Assembly: GCA_005503065.1 (NCBI GenBank)
Contig: SCOE01000014.1
Span: 56,186 to 120,185 of the forward strand
Reading direction: 5' to 3'
Length of the DNA: 64,000 nt
From: Comamonadaceae bacterium ALPHA2B
Lineage (GTDB): Bacteria; Pseudomonadota; Gammaproteobacteria; Burkholderiales; Burkholderiaceae_C
The notes below the pieces were generated by a model that saw only the letters and a list, made by a program, of their open reading frames with translations, had not been told where the DNA came from and did no database searches. Below, one piece after another: positions 10,438 through 18,505 of this stretch. The translations under genes were made by a program, and so were the position numbers. Each line of letters starts with the position of its first letter. Within the stretch, counting starts at the first letter, position 1.

Positions 10438-10830
10438 TCAGGCAGCGGGATGGGCGGCCAGTTCGTCGCTGGCGAGGTGGCCGTCGTGCGCGACTTCGTC
10501 GCGCTCGCGGTCCAGGAAATACACCGCCACGTTGTGGCCGGTGGTATCGAAGCAGGCGGCCACGGCCGGCGTCACGGCCTCGGCGACGGCACGGCGCTCG
10601 TCGGGGCTGCGGCGGTAGGCATGCACCTTCACGAACACGCGCGAGCCCGTGTCGGGCCGGCCCAGTTCGCCCTCGTGCGCATAGTCGGTGCGCTCGATCG
10701 GCTGGAAATAGATGGTGACTGTGGAAGGCTCGACACCGAAGCCGTCGACGATGCCGCGCGTCACGACGCCGGCGAGTTCTCGTTTGCGGGAGGTGTCGGC
10801 GCGGGGCGCCAGGATTTCGACGTAGGGCAT
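10438..10830 (-). CDS. Tautomerase-superfamily protein, two fused 4-oxalocrotonate-tautomerase-like repeats
   Basis: The 130-residue protein begins MPYVEIL, so Pro1 after methionine removal would be the catalytic base of this superfamily. Residues 2-60 and about 66-125 are similar to each other (VEIL/VFVKV openings, VTIYF/VAVYF strands), making a tandem of two small tautomerase units as in the fused or cis-CaaD-like groups. Only the first unit starts with proline. Such enzymes isomerise or dehalogenate unsaturated oxo-acids. It follows the LacI regulator by 5 nt, so both belong to one transcript. Its part in the island's pathway is inferred only from position. Confidence 0.75.
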   Translation of the reverse strand: MPYVEILAPRADTSRKRELAGVVTRGIVDGFGVEPSTVTIYFQPIERTDYAHEGELGRPDTGSRVFVKVHAYRRSPDERRAVAEAVTPAVAACFDTTGHNVAVYFLDRERDEVAHDGHLASDELAAHPAA

Positions 10831-10835
10831 GCGGT

Positions 10836-11846
10836 TCAGGGGTTGGAGAGGTTCAGGCAGGACGCGCGCTCGATCAGGCGCGAGCCCACGCGGTATTCGC
10901 GGGCGCTGTTGGCGACACCGCCGAGGCGCTGCATCAGGCGGTCGACGGCGAGGTTGGCCATTTCGGCCGCGCCGCTGTCGACCACGCTGATGGCCGGGCG
11001 CTGCCACTCGAACCAGGGCGAGTCTTCGTAGAAGAGCAGCGACAGGTCCTGCGGCACCGAGATGCCGCGCTCGGCGACCACGCGCAGCACCCCGACGGAG
11101 GATTCATGGTTGGCGACGAACAGCGCCGTCGGCGGCTCGGGCAGCGACAGCAGGGCGTTGGCCGCGGCGACGCCGGTGGCCGGCAGGTAGCGGCCGGTCT
11201 GGACGAGCGCCGGATCGATGGGCAGGCCCGCTTCCTGCAAGGCACGGCGGTAGCCCGCCAGGCGCTCCTTGCCGGAGGTGGTCTCGCCGGGGCCGACGAT
11301 GAGCCCGATGCGCCGGTGGCCGAGCCCCAGCAGGTGCCGGGTGCCGTTGTAGGCGCCGTCGAGGTCGCCGGCCAGCACCGATTCGAGCGAGGCGCCTTCG
11401 ACGCGCCGCACCGCGCAGATGACGGGGATCTCGGCGTGCTCCATGGCCAGCAGCTGTGCGCCGTTGGCGCCCGTGGGCACGGCGATGAGGCCGTCGACGC
11501 CGTGGTCGACCAGCGTGCGCAGGATTTCCTTCTCCTGCGCCGCGTCGTCGCCGCTGATGCTGAGGATGACCTGGTAGCCCGCGGCCTGCACGCGCGCCTG
11601 GACCACCGAGGCCAGCACCTGGAAGGAGGCGTTGTCGAGGTTGTGCACCGTGAGGCCGATCAGGCGCGAGCTCCTGGTCTTGAGCGCGCGGGCGAAGGTA
11701 TTGGTGCGGTAGCCCAGTGCTGCTGCGACCTGCACCACGTGGCGCTGGGTGGCCTGGTTGATGAGGCTCGAGCCCGCCAGGGCGCGGGAGGCGGTGGCGA
11801 CGGACACATCGGCGGCGCGCGCGACATCGCGCAATGTCACCGCCAT
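10836..11846 (-). CDS. LacI/PurR-family transcriptional repressor
   Basis: This is a 336-residue LacI-type regulator. The N-terminal helix-turn-helix and hinge helix (TLRDVARAADVSVATASRALAG, then ALKTRSSRLIGL) are followed by a periplasmic-binding-protein-like effector domain (HRRIGLIVGP, TALFVANHES). The ATG at 11846 starts right at the DNA-binding domain. Its gene is divergent from the lyase-ABC arm, and both intergenic palindromes (11885-11898, 11973-11986) match the LacI operator style with a central CG step. Autoregulation and control of both arms are therefore likely. The effector is unknown. Confidence 0.92.
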   Translation of the reverse strand: MAVTLRDVARAADVSVATASRALAGSSLINQATQRHVVQVAAALGYRTNTFARALKTRSSRLIGLTVHNLDNASFQVLASVVQARVQAAGYQVILSISGDDAAQEKEILRTLVDHGVDGLIAVPTGANGAQLLAMEHAEIPVICAVRRVEGASLESVLAGDLDGAYNGTRHLLGLGHRRIGLIVGPGETTSGKERLAGYRRALQEAGLPIDPALVQTGRYLPATGVAAANALLSLPEPPTALFVANHESSVGVLRVVAERGISVPQDLSLLFYEDSPWFEWQRPAISVVDSGAAEMANLAVDRLMQRLGGVANSAREYRVGSRLIERASCLNLSNP

Positions 11847-11884
11847 GGTGCATCCCCGAGAGTGCCCCAAAATTGGGCATTCAT

Positions 11885-11898
11885 TGCAATCGTTTGCA
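11885..11898. promoter_or_regulatory. LacI-type operator, near-perfect palindrome (O1)
   Basis: TGCAATCGTTTGCA differs by one base from the perfect palindrome at 11973-11986. It lies 39 nt upstream of the LacI gene start, so it is a likely autoregulatory site. Confidence 0.75.
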
Positions 11899-11972
11899 TT
11901 TTTCAATGCTAACTCTACGAAGGCACGTTTTGCAATTCCATGACGATTCAGTCGGATTCCACGCGATTTGAT

Positions 11973-11986
11973 TGCAATCGATTGCA
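11973..11986. promoter_or_regulatory. LacI-type operator, perfect palindrome (O2)
   Basis: TGCAATCGATTGCA is a perfect 14-bp palindrome with the central CG typical of LacI-family operators. It is 44 nt before the first lyase gene and 75 nt from O1. Two such sites between divergent genes are the usual arrangement for a local LacI repressor. Confidence 0.8.
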
Positions 11987-12029
11987 CTGATGTTTCATAC
12001 TGCCTGCCTTCATCGACCCGTGGATCGAC

Positions 12030-12962
12030 ATGGCCTTGCATCTCTTCGGCGGCGGCGTCTGGCCGGCCACCCTCACCCCTTTCACGCCTGAAGGCGGCAT
12101 CGACGCCGCCGCCCTCCAGGCCCACGTCGCTCAAGTTGCCGGCACGCGCGGCGTACGCGCCGTGGTCGTCAACGGCCATGCGGGCGAAACCAGCTCTCTC
12201 GACTTCGCCGAACGCAGCGACGTGATCGCGCTGGCGGCCGAGGCGGCGGGAGAGGTGCCCGTGGTTGCCGGCGTCGTGGCCGAGGACCCGCGCGACGCCT
12301 CCCGGCTGGCCCGCGAGGCCGCAGCGTGCGGCGCGCGCGGCCTGCTCCTCTTTCCGCCCGCACTCTTCGCCAACGGTGCCGCACTGCGGCCCGACATGGT
12401 TCGCCGCTTCGTGGGCGACGTGGCGGCCGCGAGCGATCTGCCGATCGTGCTGTTCCAGCTCTCGCGCGCCTCGGGCCAGGCCTTCGCGCCCGCGCTGATG
12501 CAGCGCCTGTGCGAAGAGGTGCCGCAGATCGCCGGCGTGAAGGACGGCAGCGACTCGCCCGAGCTCTACGAAGACGTGCTGGCCGTGCTGCGCGGCCTGC
12601 CGCGCCCGGTGGCGATGCTCACCAGCAACAACGGCTGGCTCATGGCCTCGCTGGCCTATGGCGGCGACGGCATCCTGTCGGGCCTGGGCAGCGTGGCGGC
12701 GCCGCTGCTGGTCGCGCTGCACGAGGCCATGGCGGCCGGCGACCTGGCCGCGGCCCGCGCGGCGAATGCCCGCCTGTTGCCGCTGTGCCGCGTGTTCTAC
12801 CGCGCGCCGGGCGTGGACATCCACAACCGCATGAAGACCGCCCTGAAGCTGCTGGGCCGCCTGCCGCACGCGGCACCGCGCCTGCCGCTGCTGCCGCTGG
12901 ACGATGCCGAGACCACACGCATCCACGCCGCGCTGGTCGCCGCCGGCTTGCTCCACGCATGA
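12030..12962 (+). CDS. Dihydrodipicolinate-synthase-family lyase/aldolase lacking the usual catalytic tyrosine
   Basis: This 310-residue TIM-barrel protein belongs to the DapA/N-acetylneuraminate lyase family. The Schiff-base lysine is Lys171 (AGVKDGSD), and the pyruvate-binding loop is GHAGE (49-53) instead of GTTGE. The YNxP motif is replaced by LFQLSR, putting Phe142 where the tyrosine normally sits. The protein may therefore catalyse a variant reaction or a step not needing the tyrosine relay. It is the first gene of the plus-strand arm, 44 nt behind operator O2, and is followed by a second, canonical member. It is not the lysine-biosynthesis DapA, judging by context. Confidence 0.8.
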   Translation: MALHLFGGGVWPATLTPFTPEGGIDAAALQAHVAQVAGTRGVRAVVVNGHAGETSSLDFAERSDVIALAAEAAGEVPVVAGVVAEDPRDASRLAREAAACGARGLLLFPPALFANGAALRPDMVRRFVGDVAAASDLPIVLFQLSRASGQAFAPALMQRLCEEVPQIAGVKDGSDSPELYEDVLAVLRGLPRPVAMLTSNNGWLMASLAYGGDGILSGLGSVAAPLLVALHEAMAAGDLAAARAANARLLPLCRVFYRAPGVDIHNRMKTALKLLGRLPHAAPRLPLLPLDDAETTRIHAALVAAGLLHA

Positions 12963-12976
12963 ACGGGAAGCAAGAC

Positions 12977-13873
12977 ATGAAGACCTTCCGCGGCACTTAC
13001 ACCATCATGGTCACGCCCTTCGACGCCGAAGGCGCGGTGGACCTCCCCACCCTGGAGCGCTACGTCGACTGGCAGATCGAGGCCGGCATCCACGGCCTCA
13101 TCCCGCTGGGCTCGACCGGCGAGTTCCTGTCGCTGAGCGACGAGGAGTTCGAGCAGGTCGCCACGACCGTGATCCGCCGCGCGGCGGGTCGCGTGCCGGT
13201 GCTCATCGGCACCACGGCCGAAGACACGCGCGTGGCCGTCCGCCGCAGCCGCCAGGTCGAGGCGCTGGGCGCCGACGGCGTGATGGTGCTGCCGCCCTTC
13301 TACTGCACGCCCACCGATGCCGAGGTGCTGGCGCACTACCGGGCCATCTCGGACGCGATCGGCATCCCGATCATGGTCTACAACAACCCGGCTGTGACCA
13401 ACATCGACCTGCGCCCGGCGCTGGTGGCCCGGTTGTCGGCGATCGACAACTGCCGCTACATCAAGGAATCGACGCTGGAAGTGACGCGCGTGCGCGACAT
13501 CGTGCGCCTGACCGACGGCCGCATGAACGTGTTCGGCGGGATCATGGGCTACGAGTCCTACGTCGAGGGCGCCGTGGGCTGGGCCGCCGTGCCCTCCAAC
13601 GGTGCGCCGGGCGAGATGGCACGCATCCACGACCTCGTGCAGGCAGGCCGCTTCGTGGAGGCGCGCGAGATCGCCTTCCGCCACTTTCCCATGATCGATT
13701 TCGTGGCCGGGCAGTCCTACGTGGCGGGCACCAAGGCCCTGCTCGCGGCGATGGGCCTGCCGGTGGGCAACCCGCGCCCGCCGCGCCTGCCCCTGGGCGC
13801 CGACGGCCATGCCGCCGCGCGCCGCATCGTGGCCGAACTGGGCCTGAGCGCCACCCTCTCCCCGTCTTCCTGA
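12977..13873 (+). CDS. Dihydrodipicolinate-synthase-family lyase/aldolase
   Basis: This is a 298-residue member of the class I pyruvate-dependent aldolase family. All active-site landmarks are present: GSTGE (45-49), Tyr135 in MVYNNPA and the Schiff-base Lys163 in YIKEST. The start at 12977 is chosen because GGGAAG precedes it by about 7 nt. An alternative ATG at 12959 would overlap the upstream stop but lacks a binding site. A tandem of two different family members suggests either a heteromeric enzyme or two consecutive lyase or dehydratase steps. The direction in a catabolic island is probably cleavage to pyruvate or deamination-dehydration. Confidence 0.85.
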   Translation: MKTFRGTYTIMVTPFDAEGAVDLPTLERYVDWQIEAGIHGLIPLGSTGEFLSLSDEEFEQVATTVIRRAAGRVPVLIGTTAEDTRVAVRRSRQVEALGADGVMVLPPFYCTPTDAEVLAHYRAISDAIGIPIMVYNNPAVTNIDLRPALVARLSAIDNCRYIKESTLEVTRVRDIVRLTDGRMNVFGGIMGYESYVEGAVGWAAVPSNGAPGEMARIHDLVQAGRFVEAREIAFRHFPMIDFVAGQSYVAGTKALLAAMGLPVGNPRPPRLPLGADGHAAARRIVAELGLSATLSPSS

Positions 13874-13890
13874 ACTGCGGAGCTCATCGC

Positions 13891-14673
13891 ATGAACCCCC
13901 TGCCATCCCCCCCCGAGCCGGCGGCCTCGCCCGCAGCGGCCGAGCTCGTCATCCGCATGGTCGGCGTGCAGAAGTGGTACGGCGACTTCCAGGTGCTCAA
14001 GGACATCGACCTCGAGGTGCGGCGCGGCGAGCGCATCGTGATCTGCGGCCCATCAGGGTCGGGCAAGTCGACGCTGCTTCGCTGCATCAACCGGCTCGAG
14101 GAGCACCAGGACGGCAACATCGTCGTCAACCGCATCGAACTCACCAACGACATGCGCCGCATCGACGCCGTGCGGCGCGACGTGGGCATGGTGTTCCAGC
14201 ACTTCAACCTGTTCCCGCACCTGACCATCCTCGAGAACTGCACGCTGGCACCGATCTGGAGCAAGAAGTACACGCCCAAGGAAGCGAAGGACGTGGCCAT
14301 GGCCTACCTGGAGCGCGTGCGCATCCCGGAGCAGGCGCACAAATACCCGTCGGAGCTCTCGGGCGGCCAGCAGCAGCGTGTGGCGATCGCCCGCGCGCTG
14401 TGCATGGGCCCCAAGGTGATGCTGTTCGACGAGCCCACCTCGGCCCTCGATCCCGAGATGGTCAAGGAGGTGCTCGATACCATGGTGTCGCTGGCCGAGG
14501 ACGGGATGACCATGCTGTCGGTCACGCACGAGATGAACTTCGCGCGCCAGGTGGCCAACCGCGTCATCTTCATGGACCGCGGCAGCATCGTCGAGCAGGC
14601 CCCGCCCGAGGAGTTCTTCAGCAACCCCAAGCACGAGCGCACCCGCCTCTTCCTGAGCCAACTTCTGGACTGA
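13891..14673 (+). CDS. Polar amino-acid-type ABC transporter ATP-binding protein
   Basis: This 260-residue GlnQ/HisP-class ATPase energises import. Walker A is GPSGSGKST (53-61), the signature is LSGGQQQR, Walker B is [12 protein letters not shown] and the H-loop is VTHEMNFA. The C-terminus is of normal length. No permease or receptor lies beside it. The matching permease and receptor are encoded 7-8 kb away on the other strand (5349-6920), so the transporter is probably split over the two arms of the LacI island. It sits 17 nt after the second lyase and 7 nt before the DUF3830 gene. Confidence 0.92.
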   Translation: MNPLPSPPEPAASPAAAELVIRMVGVQKWYGDFQVLKDIDLEVRRGERIVICGPSGSGKSTLLRCINRLEEHQDGNIVVNRIELTNDMRRIDAVRRDVGMVFQHFNLFPHLTILENCTLAPIWSKKYTPKEAKDVAMAYLERVRIPEQAHKYPSELSGGQQQRVAIARALCMGPKVMLFDEPTSALDPEMVKEVLDTMVSLAEDGMTMLSVTHEMNFARQVANRVIFMDRGSIVEQAPPEEFFSNPKHERTRLFLSQLLD

Positions 14674-14680
14674 ATCTCCC

Positions 14681-15109
14681 ATGACCCGCATCCGCATCCA
14701 GGCCGCCGGCCACAGCTTCATTGCCGAGACGCATCCCGACGCGCCGAAGACCGTCGAAGCCTTCCTCACCCTGCTGCCCTACCGGCAGAAGATCATCCAC
14801 GTGCGCTGGAGCGGCGAGGGCTGCTGGGTGCCGCTGGGCGAGTGGAAGCTCGAGCTCGGCGGCCAGCCCGTGGGCTTCGAGAACCACACCAGCCATCCCT
14901 CGGTCGGCGACATCCTGTTCTACCCCGGCGGCTACAGCGAGACCGAGATCATCATGGCCTATGGCGCCTGCAGCTTCGCCAGCAAGATGGGCCAGCTCGC
15001 CGGCAACCACTTCCTCACCATCGTGGAAGGCAAGGAGAACCTGCGCGCCCTGGGCGTGAAGGTGCTGTGGGAAGGCGCGCAGGACATCGTGTTCGAGCGG
15101 ATCGACTGA
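14681..15109 (+). CDS. DUF3830 family protein (cyclophilin-like fold)
   Basis: This 142-residue soluble protein of unknown function has the features of DUF3830: ETHPDAPKTVEAFLTLLPY at the N-terminus, HVRWSGEGCWVPLG, a central HPSVGDILFYPGGYSETEI strand-loop-strand, and a glycine-rich FASKMGQLAGNHF. The fold is related to cyclophilin-like domains. Members of this family tend to accompany ABC transporters and amidohydrolases. Here it is the last gene of the lyase-ABC arm. A role in substrate binding or processing is plausible but untested. Confidence 0.8.
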   Translation: MTRIRIQAAGHSFIAETHPDAPKTVEAFLTLLPYRQKIIHVRWSGEGCWVPLGEWKLELGGQPVGFENHTSHPSVGDILFYPGGYSETEIIMAYGACSFASKMGQLAGNHFLTIVEGKENLRALGVKVLWEGAQDIVFERID

Positions 15110-15126
15110 GCCCGCAGGCGGCGGGC
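15110..15126. terminator. Short GC hairpin between convergent genes
   Basis: GCCCGC and GCGGGC are separated by 5 nt, exactly filling the space between the DUF3830 stop and the LysR stop. There is no T-run, so it would be a weak or bidirectional terminator. Confidence 0.4.
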
Positions 15127-15127
15127 C

Positions 15128-16060
15128 TCAGCCCGCCTCGCCGAACAGCCCCACGATCAGCTCGCGCAGCCAGCGGTTGGCCGCGTCGTCCTCGAAGCGC
15201 CGGCTCCAATGCAGCGAGACGCCGAAGTCGCGCAGCGGAAAGTCCGGCTGCACGATCGCGAAGCCCGCGCCTTCGCCGAAGCCGCGGGCGATGTTGCGCG
15301 GCATGACCACCGCGAGGTCGGTCTCGCGCACGATGGCCGGCAGCACCATGAAGTGCTCGGTCACGAGCCGCACGCGGTCGTCCAGCCCCAGCAGCTGGAG
15401 GATGCGCAGCGTGTCGGCGTGGGTGCGCACCGCCACGTAGTCCAACGTGCGCAACGCCGCCAGCAGCGGCGCGCCGCGCAGCCGCCGCCGCGCGAAGGGA
15501 TGGCCGGCGCGCAGCAGCACGATGTAGCGGTCCTGCAGCAGATGCTGCCGGCGCGTGTCCTTCACCTTGGGCAGGAAGCCGAAGGCGAAGTCGATCCGCC
15601 CTTCGTCGAGCGCCACGGCAATGTCGGCCGGGCGCAGCGGCAGCGTCTCGACCCGCACGCCGGGCGCCGTCTCGCGCAGGCGCCGCATCAGCGGCGGAAG
15701 GAAGCGTCCCTCGCCGATGTCGCTCATGTGGATGCGGAAGCTCCGGCCCGAGGTGGCCGGCTCGAAGTGCCCCGGCTCGGCCAGCGCCTGGGCCAGCGTG
15801 CCCAGCGCGGCCTGCACCGCGGAGGCCAGCCTCTCGGCCCGCGGTGTCGGCGCCACGCCGCCAGGCGCCCGGGTGAACAGCGCATCCCCCAAAGCCACTC
15901 GCAGCCGCGTGAGGCCATGGCTGGCGGCCGGCTGAGTGATGCCCAGCACCTCGGCCGCCCGGCCGACGTTGCGGCTGCGGTAGACGGCGTCGAACAGGCG
16001 CAGCAGGTTGAGGTCGAGGTGATCGATATGCATGGCATGCATGTCGGATAGCGCTTTCAT
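15128..16060 (-). CDS. LysR-family transcriptional regulator
   Basis: This is a LysR regulator of about 300-310 residues. The helix-turn-helix is LFDAVYRSRNVGRAAEVLGITQPAASHGLTRLR, and the rest is an effector domain of the periplasmic-binding fold. Three possible starts (16060, 16042, 16033) differ only by nine residues before HIDHLDLNLL, and none has a clear ribosome binding site; 16060 is given. The gene is divergent from the indolepyruvate oxidoreductase operon with a 92-nt shared control region, the classic position for a LysR activator of that operon. The inducer is probably an aryl- or branched-chain 2-oxo acid or amino acid. Confidence 0.88.
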   Translation of the reverse strand: MKALSDMHAMHIDHLDLNLLRLFDAVYRSRNVGRAAEVLGITQPAASHGLTRLRVALGDALFTRAPGGVAPTPRAERLASAVQAALGTLAQALAEPGHFEPATSGRSFRIHMSDIGEGRFLPPLMRRLRETAPGVRVETLPLRPADIAVALDEGRIDFAFGFLPKVKDTRRQHLLQDRYIVLLRAGHPFARRRLRGAPLLAALRTLDYVAVRTHADTLRILQLLGLDDRVRLVTEHFMVLPAIVRETDLAVVMPRNIARGFGEGAGFAIVQPDFPLRDFGVSLHWSRRFEDDAANRWLRELIVGLFGEAG

Positions 16061-16139
16061 TGTATTGAGCGCACGAAGCCGGGCCCGCACACTGCGCCCG
16101 TCGTGTCCATCCACGCGGCCCACGATCGACACAACACAC

Positions 16140-16155
16140 CGGAGACACGGGCTTG
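16140..16155 (+). promoter_or_regulatory. Ribosome binding site and TTG start of iorA-like gene
   Basis: CGGAGAC at 16140-16146 stands 6-8 nt before TTG 16153. No ATG or GTG fits the family N-terminus (EVSFSKEVRALRLG), so the TTG start is chosen on this binding site. Confidence 0.6.
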
Positions 16156-18309
16156 GAAGTTTCCTTCAGCAAGGAGGTGCGCGCGCTGCGCCTGGGCACG
16201 GGCGACACCTTCCACGGCGAGGGCATCCTCGCCATCACCAAGGGCCTGCTGCAGGCCGGCGTGGCCTACGTCGGCGGGTACCAGGGCGCGCCCGTGTCGC
16301 ACCTGCTGGACGTGATGGTCCAGGGCAAGGACTACATGGACGAGCTCGGCGTGCACGTCGAAGCCTGCTCCAACGAAGCCTCCGCCGCCGCGATGCTGGG
16401 CGCCTCGATCCACTACCCGCTGCGCGGCGCCGTGACCTGGAAGTCCATCGTGGGCACCAACGTGGCGGCCGACGCGCTGTCCAACCTCGCATCGCCCGGC
16501 GTGCGCGGCGGGGTGCTGATCGTGGTGGGCGAGGACTACGGCGAAGGCGCCAGCGTGATCCAGGAGCGCACGCACGCCTATGCCCTCAAGTCCAGCCTGT
16601 GCCTGCTCGATCCGCGGCCCGACCTGCCGGTGATGGTGCGCATGGTGGAGGAAGGCTTCAACCTCTCCGAAGCCTCGAACATGCCCTGCGTGATGGAACT
16701 GCGCATCCGCACCTGCCACGTGCGGGGCAGCTTCGAGTGCAAAGACAACCGCGCGCCGGCCGTCTCGACCCGCGCGCTGATGATCGAGCCGGCCGGCTTC
16801 GACTACGACCGCCTCGCGCATCCGCCCGTGACCTTCGGCCACGAGAAGCGCAAGACGGCCGAGCGCATCCCGGCCGCGCAGCGCTACATCGCCGAGCACA
16901 GGCTCAACGAGCTGATGCCCGGCCGGCGCGACGACCTGGGCATCGTGGTGCAGGGCGGGCTGTACAACGCGCTCATCCGCGCCCTGCAGCAGCAGGGACT
17001 GGCCGATGCCTATGGCGAGAGCGAGATCCCGATCCTCGTGCTCAACGTCACCTATCCCCTGGTGCCGCAGCAGGTGGCGGACTTCGCCTCCGGCAAGCGC
17101 GCGCTGCTGGTGGTGGAGGAAGGCCAGCCCGAGTACATCGAGCAGGACATCGCCACGCTGCTGCGCCGGCGCGACCTCCAGACCGCCCTGCACGGCAAGG
17201 ACCTGCTGCAGATGGCCGGCGAGTACACCACCGAGGTCATGGCGCGCGGCGTCGGCGCCTTCGCCGCGCGCTACCTGCCGGCCACGGCGCAGACCGAGGC
17301 GGCGTCGCAATGGCTGGCCGGCAACGACGAGCGGCGCCGCGCGGTGGCGGCGCTGCTGGGCCAGCCCCTGCCCGCACGCCCGCCGGGCTTCTGCATCGGC
17401 TGCCCGGAGCGGCCGGTGTTCTCGGCCCTGAAGCTGGCGCAGCAGGAGGTCGGGCCGGTGCACGTGGCGGCCGACATCGGCTGCCATGCGCTGGGCACCT
17501 TCGAGCCCTTCGGCACGGGCCACTCCATCCTGGGCTACGGCATGAGCCTGGCCAGCCGCGCGGGCGTGTCGCCGATGATGCAGCGACGCGTGCTGTCGAT
17601 CATGGGCGACGGCGGTTTCTGGCACAACGGGCTGCTCACCGGCGTGCAGTCGGCCCTGTTCAACGGCGACGACGCCGTGCTGCTGATCTTCAAGAACGGC
17701 TACACCAGCGCCACCGGCACGCAGGACATCATCTCCACGCCCGACGAGGAGGTGAAGGCCCGCGCCGAGGACAAGCAGCAGAGCCTCGCGCACAAGAACC
17801 AGACCATCGAGAGCACGCTGAACGGGCTGGGCGTGAAGTGGCTGCGCACCGTGCAAACCTACGAGGTGGAGGCGATGCGCGCCACGCTCACCGAGGCCTT
17901 CACCAGCCCCTTCGAGGGCCTGAAGGTGATCATTGCGGAAGGCGAGTGCCAGCTGGAGCGCCAGCGCCGCATCAAGCCCTGGATCGCCAGCCTGCTCAAG
18001 AAGGGCCAGCGCGTGGTGCGTGTGAAGTACGGCGTGGACGAGGACGTGTGCAACGGCGACCACGCCTGCATCCGGCTGTCGGGCTGCCCCACGCTCACCC
18101 TCAAGGACAACCCCGACCCGCTGAAGGTCGACCCAATCGCCACCGTGATCGACGGCTGCGTGGGCTGCGGCCTTTGCGGCGCCAATGCGCACGCCGCCAC
18201 GCTGTGCCCGAGCTTCTACCGCGCCGAGGTGGTGCAGAACCCCAAGTGGCACGAGCGGCTGCTGCACGCGCTGCAGGGCGCGGTGGTGCGCGCGCTGCGC
18301 CCGGCATGA
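16153..18309 (+). CDS. iorA: Indolepyruvate ferredoxin oxidoreductase, alpha subunit (TPP and Fe-S)
   Basis: This 718-residue subunit oxidatively decarboxylates aryl-pyruvates such as indolepyruvate or phenylpyruvate to the arylacetyl-CoA. The N-terminal pyrimidine-binding half runs to about residue 380. The TPP-pyrophosphate half carries GDGGFWHNGLLTG and NGYTSATGTQ. The C-terminal ferredoxin domain has CVGCGLC...CP as one intact cluster motif, while the first motif (CNGDHACIRLSGCP) is irregular. It starts at TTG 16153. The partner subunit follows after a 196-nt gap that is occupied by a ~170-bp repeat. Exact 2-oxo-acid preference cannot be read. Confidence 0.85.
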   Translation: MEVSFSKEVRALRLGTGDTFHGEGILAITKGLLQAGVAYVGGYQGAPVSHLLDVMVQGKDYMDELGVHVEACSNEASAAAMLGASIHYPLRGAVTWKSIVGTNVAADALSNLASPGVRGGVLIVVGEDYGEGASVIQERTHAYALKSSLCLLDPRPDLPVMVRMVEEGFNLSEASNMPCVMELRIRTCHVRGSFECKDNRAPAVSTRALMIEPAGFDYDRLAHPPVTFGHEKRKTAERIPAAQRYIAEHRLNELMPGRRDDLGIVVQGGLYNALIRALQQQGLADAYGESEIPILVLNVTYPLVPQQVADFASGKRALLVVEEGQPEYIEQDIATLLRRRDLQTALHGKDLLQMAGEYTTEVMARGVGAFAARYLPATAQTEAASQWLAGNDERRRAVAALLGQPLPARPPGFCIGCPERPVFSALKLAQQEVGPVHVAADIGCHALGTFEPFGTGHSILGYGMSLASRAGVSPMMQRRVLSIMGDGGFWHNGLLTGVQSALFNGDDAVLLIFKNGYTSATGTQDIISTPDEEVKARAEDKQQSLAHKNQTIESTLNGLGVKWLRTVQTYEVEAMRATLTEAFTSPFEGLKVIIAEGECQLERQRRIKPWIASLLKKGQRVVRVKYGVDEDVCNGDHACIRLSGCPTLTLKDNPDPLKVDPIATVIDGCVGCGLCGANAHAATLCPSFYRAEVVQNPKWHERLLHALQGAVVRALRPA

Positions 18310-18310
18310 A

Positions 18311-18480
18311 GGAAACACCCCCCAAGCCGCTTCGCGGCTCCCCCCTCTCTGGCGCCTTCGGCTTGGAGGGGGGGCGCACCCGGAGGCCTGGCGAAGCCAG
18401 CTCCTCGGGTGCCCGCGCGTGGCCTGCTCCACGGCCATTGGATCCTTGTCGCCGCGTCGGTTCGATGCCATGCGGGGTAA
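18311..18480 (+). repeat. ~170-bp dispersed repeat, copy 2
   Basis: This is the inverted copy of 10261-10431, starting 2 nt after the iorA stop and filling the iorA-iorB gap. Both copies carry CCGCTTCGCGGCTCCCCCCT, TCTCTGGCGCCTTCGGCT and GGAGGCCTGGCGAAGCC-like segments in the same order. It lies inside an apparent operon, so it is likely transcribed. Confidence 0.85.
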
Positions 18481-18505
18481 CGCGCCAGCGCAATAAACAA
18501 CTGAT

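Noticed and set aside
12977..13873. Lysine-biosynthesis dapA
   Set aside because: Active-site residues would allow it, but the gene is in a LacI-controlled transport and catabolism cluster with a paralogue.
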